64,000 nucleotides of DNA from Simmondsia chinensis (taxonomy: Eukaryota; Streptophyta; Magnoliopsida; Caryophyllales; Simmondsiaceae): the NCBI GenBank assembly GCA_018398585.1, contig JAGTTD010000001.1:22515438-22579437 (forward strand), in the 5' to 3' direction. Each line of letters begins with the position of its first letter. The first letter of the stretch is position 1. A model generated the notes under the pieces. That model made no database searches and was not told the DNA's origin. It worked only from the letters and a program-made list of their open reading frames with translations. Both the position numbers and the translations under genes were made by a program. Shown here one piece after another: positions 57,523-64,000 of the stretch.

Positions 57523-58415
57523 TGTCAGAATAAATATGTCTTACAGCAAAATTTCCCTTGAAAAATTACGGTAAAATTAATGGAAAAAATACTGCTGGAA
57601 AAATTACTGGAAAATTCAGTAGAAATACAGCAAGAAAATAACAAGAAAATTGCAGCTATTTTCTTCTGAAAAATACTGTAAACTTACAGCACAAAACAGT
57701 AATTTTAAGCTTAAATGCAGAAGAACGCATCAGCGAGAATGGCGGAAAAAGACGCAGTGAAATTAGCAACTAATAATATTTAAACATAGCAATCAAATAA
57801 GCAATGTCGTAAGAAGAAAAATCGAACACAATACCGAAGATACCGTGCCGTGAGAAGTACCACTGTCCTAAAGGACGATTTCGCCGCTGCTTCGGTGCAA
57901 ACAATGTTACCGGCGACCGCCCTCCAGGATTTACACAGTCTACCTATTAACGTGCACTCATTAATCGTCGGGTAGGAGTGCCCTAGAACTTTACCCAAGA
58001 ATTTTGATGAAGAGAGAGAGAGAAAGCTGAGGAGAAGATCTGGAATAATGGTGATTAATGTGATGCTCCAACGACTAGAAACGCAGAGCAGGGTATACTG
58101 CAACATTTAAATGGAATCAAACGGCTTGAATTTTGCAGTAAATTCAATTATGTATTTTTTCGTAAAATAAATATACTAGTTAACAAAAAGATCATCCACA
58201 CCCACGCCCGAGCACGGCATGGCGCGCGCGTGTGTGGTTCCCACCATTCTCTCATCCATGACTTAATTCAAATGAGTTGGGGGGTAAATACCCATATAAA
58301 CTCAACCAAGCCCCCCTTATTTTTTCCATGTGGGATAGGGACTCTTATCATTTTTTCAATGTTTGATGTAATTTTTCCATAACACTTAAGTTTTGCTTGT
58401 GTCATTTTTTTAATA
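57523..58415 (-). repeat. 5' LTR of copia-2
   Basis: 893 bp, collinear with 51911-52930 except for an internal deletion. Near-identical blocks such as GGCGGAAAAAGACGCAG and TGCTTCGGTGCAAACA are shared. Confidence 0.88.
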
Positions 58416-58420
58416 GCATA

Positions 58421-59229
58421 TGTTAGAAGGATGGATAGGATTGATTGTCTACTTCCTTCTCTCAATTCCATGAAGTCAAATGATTCTTCTCTATACTTGT
58501 TTGTGAGTATTGTTGATCATTGTTAATATTAATGGTTTCTACTCATGCTGCGCGTGTACTCACTATGCATTGGACCTTCTTATTGTGGGAAATCTGAAAA
58601 ATTTTGAGTAAACAATCTTATAAGTCTTGATTTTTGTATGGTTGCCCTATTGGCTTATCCTAACCCTTGTCCCTTGATGCTATGTAAAGTACTTGTCAAT
58701 CAATGTCAATTGTAATGTTAAGGTACTTGTTATGCAAAAGTCCAAAAGTTGGATAAAGAAAAAGAGAGGAAGCGAAAGAAAAAGAAAAGAAAACAGAGAA
58801 AAGAAAAAAAAGATTTTCCTCTAAAGAAAATGAAGCAAAAAAAGAAAGCAAAAGAAATTGGGAATTGATGTGCATTCATGATTAAGTTGTTCTTCCTTTG
58901 TGCTATATCGAGATTAAAACGATGAAAAGTGGTCACTCATATAGCCCTTAGAATTCTCTACGTATGGGCAAGTGTTTAGGTGATTTAATGGTGTGGGTAT
59001 ACAAAATCTTGGTATAGAATTTGAGAAGATTCCTCGGCATGAGAACCCATTCGCTTCCATTTGTGTGCTTAAAATGCTTGAGTAGTATCCATTAGTTGAT
59101 ACATGGTTAATGAAATTGTATGATGAGTTTTGAAGTTCAATCATTTGAATTCATGGAATTGAAGAATGCTCTAGACGATTTAATCTTGTTTTGAATTATA
59201 ATGTATGTGTTAATCTTGGAAGATGTGGT
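58421..59229 (+). other. Gypsy spacer continued
   Basis: Continuation of the non-coding 3' region of the Athila/Tat-like gypsy after the copia-2 insertion. A purine-rich block lies at 58735-58860 and no domain is visible. Confidence 0.55.
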
Positions 59230-59234
59230 GAAGG

Positions 59235-61185
59235 TTTTGGAATTGGTATCTTAGAAAAACCCAATTAATTAGATTTTGGATATTAAATAAATAAAATTAT
59301 TTTATTTATTTATTGTTTGATTATGTTTTACGAGTCAAACATGCTTGTGATTGTTTTTTAAAAACGTTCCATGATATGGACATGGTCCAAGATGATATGT
59401 CTGGTTTAGTTTAAGTGGTTCATGATATTGAACCACAGATAAACTTAGATCAAACTAATGAGATGTTGTCAAAGTATGTTTGTAGTCGGTGATAAGTTTG
59501 GACAACTTGTCTGATAAGACTATAATATGATACTTTTGATGACTTGTCTTGGTCAAGTGGATAGGGATCCAAGAGTATCATGTTAGTGTTATCAATAAGA
59601 TTGGAACACTAAGAAGATCATTTGAATTAGTTGTTTATTTAACTGCTATAAAAATAATTAATTCTGTTAGATGATAACTTTAAATCTAGAAAACAGTCTG
59701 AACTCTTGCATGAATTGTTCGTTGCTTTGATGTGCTAAAAGGATTAGTTAAAGTGCGTTGACTTGAATCTTACATACATTGGAGTGAGGCGGGAATAGTT
59801 GTTTTACATGGAATCGATAGTCTTAAACGAGATAAAGATATCCCCTTAGTCGATTCGCTAGCATATGAATATATTCTGGAATCTTTGGCCAAAGTATTCC
59901 ATATGTTTGACATTTGAAATTAATATAGAAATTGTTTTTTTATTATTGAATTGTTCGAGAAGGGCAAAATGGGAACTACGGCGAAAGACCTGAGAAAAGT
60001 AACGGTAGTAGTTAAAGTTACTTTTGCTCACAAATATCTACTAGGGCGGTTAATTGTCACAATAAAAGTTATTTGTGAAATTCTTGAGGAATATATTTAA
60101 TTCTAGAGTGTAGTAGAATTTATTTAGTGGAATTAAGTTTTACTAAATGGTAATCAATTATTATCATAAGATGATAATCAGATTTGACCTATTTGGAGTT
60201 AGAGTTATATTGTCCTTGAAGTCCCTTTGAAAGCCTCAACTTCAGTATTGTTTGAAAGTATTTAAATTGAATTCATGGGATAAATTATTTGTTCATGAAA
60301 TGAATAAATTAATTTTGCTAAACATAATTTATGAGATGACTTATTTAATCATAACATGAATAAATTTATTCTACCATATAATATTCATAAAACAAATCTT
60401 ATACATATGGGAATTTAAATAAAAAAGAACTGCAAAGGGTTAGATCCGCGTGACCAAAAATGGGCCAAACCAACGCCGCCTACTATAGCTATCCATATGC
60501 AACAAAATGGACGAATGGTAAGATGACATGTGTCACTCTAACCTAGGCTGGATCAGCTATCTGCTTGCGATGCTGATGGCCTATTAGAGGTCGCCACATG
60601 TTAGTATGTTTGCTTATAAATATGCTATGAGTTTTTGGGCTAAAAATAAGATTAAAGTTTTGTTTGGATTTTGGAACCTGGTTTTCTCCCATAACGAAAA
60701 TTCTAAAATTGTTTTAGGTTTTCTAAATTAATGTTTAGCATAATTTTTCTAAAAAAATGTTTTTGGAAAGATTAAAAGGAAAAAGTTTGTTCCAAAATTT
60801 TTCATAAAATAAATATTTTGGGATCCCACACTCCTGGTACTAGAAGAGGTCATTGTAAAGAAGACCTTGAGGTGTTAAGAATTCTTCTACCAATTTCAGA
60901 TGTTCAAATTGGAATCGGATTCGTGCTTCAGGTGTGTCTAAATTAAGTATTTGATATTTAATTTATTTTTTTCCTTTTTTCGTTTATTCCACATACTATG
61001 TTTATACTTGTTTAATTCGATGTTTTCGTTTGTTATATTATTAATCTATTAGAGTAAGATATAGATCTAATTAAATAGTTTAATTAGATCAGGGCTTCAT
61101 ATTTAATATTAATAATTTTAAACTTGTTTTTTGTTGTGCCCGCTATAGCCAATCTAGGGAAAAGTTTTTAAATATGTTCCCAATA
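59235..61185. mobile_element. Solo LTR of the long-LTR family, inverted, possible TSD GAAGG
   Basis: The minus strand aligns with LTRs A and B of the element at 34787-39564: shared words include GACAAGTTGTCCAAACTT, TATCCACTTGACCAAGACA-like and CAACTAAGGGGATATC. Length (about 1.95 kb) fits. GAAGG occurs at 59230-59234 and 61186-61190. The ends are degenerate (AATA instead of AACA), so it is older than the 34.8-kb copy. Confidence 0.7.
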
Positions 61186-61190
61186 GAAGG

Positions 61191-61270
61191 TTGGGGTAGT
61201 TGGTCGCTTGAGTCTTTGTGTCTATCCTATTCCTTACTCGATAACTAGCAAATGTTAAGTGTGGGGGTGT
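61191..61270 (+). promoter_or_regulatory. Gypsy 3' internal end with polypurine tract
   Basis: AAGTGTGGGGGTG (about 61256-61268) directly precedes the LTR. This is the position and composition of a polypurine tract priming plus-strand synthesis. Confidence 0.7.
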
Positions 61271-62618
61271 TGATGCATCTCATATTTACGCATCTTTTAG
61301 GTTGTTGGTTTAGCTCTTTTGCACATGCTCAATTACCAATATCCTAACTTGGCCATTTTTATGTTTTATAGGTTTTAAATTTAAAGTTTTCTAAATGGTC
61401 AAATTTTAGTGAAAACGAGACAAAATTCGATTTGTAGGCACTTGAATCAACTCAATCGGGGATTGGAGCCCAAAGCCGAGCTCTGACACACTGCCGACAC
61501 CGCTGGCCCGCATCACTAGGCCCATCTACCCACGCCTAACCTCCAGCAGCAGCCCACACCAGAGTCAACCACCTCCTGATGTCCAGTCCACACACCAGCA
61601 AGCCCAGCGTGTCTCTGCGCAGCCCAGCTCACCTGCGTCCTGCTGAGGCCCAGCACCTCAGGCCCTCGTTCGACACCACCAGCCTGTGTTCTGCTCTAAT
61701 CCATTCCTCCAGCACTTGCCTCGGCTCAGCCCAACACATCCAAGCCCATCTCTGCCTAGGGTCTAGTAGCAGGGGTGATCGATTAAAGAGAAGGGAGAAT
61801 TTCTCAATTGACCACCGCTTCGTCCTCTATTATTTCCGAATTTACGTCTTTCTCCTGCACTTTTACTTTTTCTTTTTCTCTAAATTGGATGTAAGTAATT
61901 TGGCGTGAGATTAACATGGGCTCGTTCATCTCCTCCTTCATTAGATCATCCTTGATGGAAAGCTAACTTGCTTTCTGCGATTAGATGAACTCTTAGTCTT
62001 TTATTCTTGAATTGCTTTTAATTTTGGGATAGTTGATTATGTCATATGAATTACTTGATTGTGAGAAATACCTAAAGTATTACATTTTTATCGATTATTC
62101 AGTTGAGATGATGATTGAGTTTATAACCTTTGATCGTTATTGATATTTATAAATTAATTCTTTGCGCTTGTAGCCTTAGGATTAATTTATCAAGCTATAG
62201 TTTTCACCAAATTATTGATTAAAGCCTATCTTACTTATGCTTTAGTTAGATAGGGTCAATACGTGATATTAACAATATTACCTCAGTAGGCTGAAGTTGG
62301 TAGCTTAAACTACTACCAGTGTAACAATCAATAATCCCAAATTAAAAGTCAATGCAAGAGTAATTGGCTAATCATGGATTCAAAATCCTTCCGCATACTT
62401 TTTCCTTTAGAAGTTAAATACTTTTGTTTAATCGTCGTTTCCTTATAGTAGTTATCACACAAATTCTCAATTTTACTCGAATCCATCTAAGTAATAGGAT
62501 GGATTTATGTACTCTTAGTCCTTGTGGTTCGACTTTCTCTCGCTCTAGACTTCAATTAAGAGGTGTTTAGTGCATAGGATTTTATATTAAATTTTGATTG
62601 ACATAGAAAAACACATCA
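61271..62618 (+). repeat. Full LTR of Athila/Tat-like gypsy, shared by two copies
   Basis: 1348 bp with inverted ends TGATG...CATCA. A polypurine tract lies on its left and a primer-binding site plus gag on its right, so it is at once the 3' LTR of the element on the left and the 5' LTR of the next one. The first 300 bp are repeated at 49998-50302. Confidence 0.88.
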
Positions 62619-62622
62619 GGAG

Positions 62623-62637
62623 TTTGGCGCCGTTGCC
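62623..62637 (+). promoter_or_regulatory. Gypsy primer-binding site
   Basis: TTTGGCGCCGTTGCC follows the LTR by four bases. It is the usual Athila/Tat primer-binding word, distinct from the initiator-Met PBS of the other elements here. Confidence 0.88.
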
Positions 62638-63086
62638 CTGGACTAGGCAAAGTTGGTGGTTTATTTCGTGATTTTCTTTGATTCTAACCGTAGGTTTTCT
62701 TTGGTTTTATTTTTAGTTTTCGTGATTTTGATTCCTTTTAATTTTGATTTAAGTTTTTTTTGATTGTTTTCTGTTACCATTTTCTTTGTTCTTTTTAGAT
62801 TTGATTTAGGTTTTTCTTTTCTTTGATTCTTTTTAGTTCTTAAAGTAGGATTTTTAGTGTTTGGATTAGGATTTTTTTTTTTGCTTAGGATTTTCAGTTT
62901 TTGATTGAATTTATCTTGTTTTTGTTTAGTTGCCAGGATTTTTTTAAAAGGATTTTTAGGGTTTTAGTTTTTGCTTGTTGCTCGTGTTTGCTAGTTTGCG
63001 TGGTTTATTTGTCTTTCTTTTTAAGTGTTTTGTTTTGTTTATTTGCTAGATTTTTTTTTGCTTTGTTTTGTTACTTTGATTTGGCA

Positions 63087-64000
63087 ATGGATGAACAACC
63101 TTGTGCCTTTATGGAGTATTTTGCTCCCACCACATACGGCTTACGTTCATGCATTAGGTTGCCACCCATTGCCCAACAGCTTGAGCTTAAGCCAACCGCC
63201 ATACAGATGCTTTCCTTATTCCAAGGCTTAGGTAATGAAAACCTATATAATCATTTGGACAGTTTCATGGAGGTTTGCTCTACCTTCAGAATTTCTAATG
63301 TTAGTTATGACCCCATCCTACTTCGTAGTTCTCCTTTCTCTTTGAAGGATAGACCAAGTATTGGTTAGGCACTTTACCTAGTGGGACGATTAGTACATGG
63401 GCTCAAACGCAACAAGAATTTTTTAAAGAAATTCTATCCCATGTAAGACTAATACTGCCAGAAGAGCCATTAATACCTTTTTTTTTTTTTTTTGATCATC
63501 AGCCATTAATACCTTTGTCCAATTGAGTTCCATGAGAGTTGGGATAGGTTTAGGGAACTTTTGAGAGCTTGTCCACATCATTCTATCCCTAAATGACAGC
63601 TTGTCCAAATTTTTTACTATGGTTTGAATGAGAAAGACCAACAAACTATCAATGCTTCATGTGGTAGTCAATTCCTTAGGAAAAATGAGGACAATGCGTG
63701 GAAACTTTTTGAACAATTGAATGAGAATTCACAACAAAATGTCGCACATGCACGTTTGAATATGGCTAGGCTAAATAGAGGAGTGCATGAAATTGCACGC
63801 TCTTCCATCTTTGATAAGAAAATAGACTCTCTTGTATCTTCTATGGAGCAACTTACTTCTTTGTTTAGGATGACATTAACTCCCTCTACTTTGCCCAATG
63901 CATCTAATGTACCGAATTTGCATGATGTGTGTTCTATGTGTTCTAGTGTTTCTCATTCCACACTTGATTACCCCTTTGTTTCACCTCCTTACCTCCAAGA
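63087..64000 (+). pseudogene. Athila/Tat-like gypsy gag, 5' part, runs off the window
   Basis: MDEQPCAFMEYFAPTTYG leads to the retrotransposon-gag signature LELKPTAIQML and LYNHLDSFMEVCSTF. The frame breaks after 63368 and again around a 20-bp insertion (63481-63500). It then continues with RFRELLRACPHHSIP, TINASCGSQFL and a Ser/Cys-rich end at the border. At least one TGA replaces a Trp codon. Confidence 0.88.
63481..63500 (-). mobile_element. 20-bp poly(A)-tailed micro-retroinsertion with 16-bp TSD
   Basis: T13GATCATC is inserted between two copies of agccattaataccttt (63465-63480, 63501-63516). Read on the minus strand it is GATGATC plus a poly(A) tail: the extreme 3' tip of a polyadenylated retroelement transcript. 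Confidence 0.7.

Larger units (their letters stand above)
51911..58415 (-). mobile_element. Ty1/copia retrotransposon (copia-2), 6.5 kb, TSD GCATA
   Basis: Inserted into the Athila/Tat-like gypsy. An exact GCATA duplication lies at 51906-51910 and 58416-58420. LTRs at 51911-52930 and 57523-58415, minus orientation. Gag, protease, integrase, RT and RNase H occur in copia order. It is disrupted by a SINE fragment in gag, stops and frameshifts. Confidence 0.94.

Noticed and set aside
58730..58936. Phe-rich minus-strand ORF
   Set aside because: Reading of a purine-rich (A/G) spacer block on the opposite strand.
61579..61908. Pro/Ser-rich protein gene
   Set aside because: Lies entirely inside the 61271-62618 LTR and is repetitive in composition. 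No domain.

Overview
The window is nuclear DNA of a flowering plant, most likely a eudicot. It holds one conserved spliced gene and very dense, nested plant transposable elements: L1-type LINE, Ty1/copia, Ty3/gypsy chromovirus and Athila/Tat-like gypsy, hAT and Mutator MITEs, and SINEs. I cannot name the species. There is no bacterial-type operon, CRISPR array or prophage.

Region 1 (1-28.5 kb) is a single minus-strand gene. Twenty-two exons run from an ATG at 28449 down to a TGA at 203-205. They sum to 3102 nt (1033 aa), stay in frame at every junction, and all introns are GT-AG. The product is an importin-beta-family nuclear import receptor of the plant SAD2 / importin-7/8 type. The 28-kb span comes from introns carrying a 5'-truncated LINE (20754-24317), two hAT elements, Mutator-type MITEs (two of them 387 bp siblings), a 1.6-kb long-TIR Mutator-like element with a GC-rich core, and SINE fragments, several with intact target-site duplications (TSDs).

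Region 2 (about 29-64 kb) is intergenic and is a stack of retrotransposons. A decayed plus-strand copia (copia-1) starts near 30.1 kb. It is split by a hAT MITE (31128-31674), a gypsy-type solo LTR (33481-34315), a 4.8-kb long-LTR element with almost no internal region (34787-39564), and a minus-strand non-autonomous LTR element (39641-49232). That last element carries an RNA-recognition-motif-like ORF and itself contains a chromodomain gypsy (40631-46116, TSD ATCTC). From 49998 an Athila/Tat-like gypsy follows. It is interrupted by a second, minus-strand copia (51911-58415, TSD GCATA) and by a solo LTR (59235-61185). Its 3' LTR (61271-62618) also serves as the 5' LTR of another copy whose gag runs off the right edge.

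Three things stand out. First, a 247-bp SINE at 35330-35576 has a head that is clearly 5S rRNA, including the internal pol III promoter boxes, and a tail like the Au/Angio-domain of plant SINEs. It has an 18-bp TSD, an empty site in the sister LTR, and a second truncated copy in copia-2. Second, the non-autonomous LTR element has 402-bp LTRs and a remnant resembling a polypyrimidine-tract-binding-protein RRM instead of a pol gene. Third, the long-LTR element consists of two 2-kb LTRs separated by only 117 bp. The importin gene is the only feature I expect to be a functional host gene. All element ORFs except the LINE ORF (two in-frame stops) show several stops or frameshifts.
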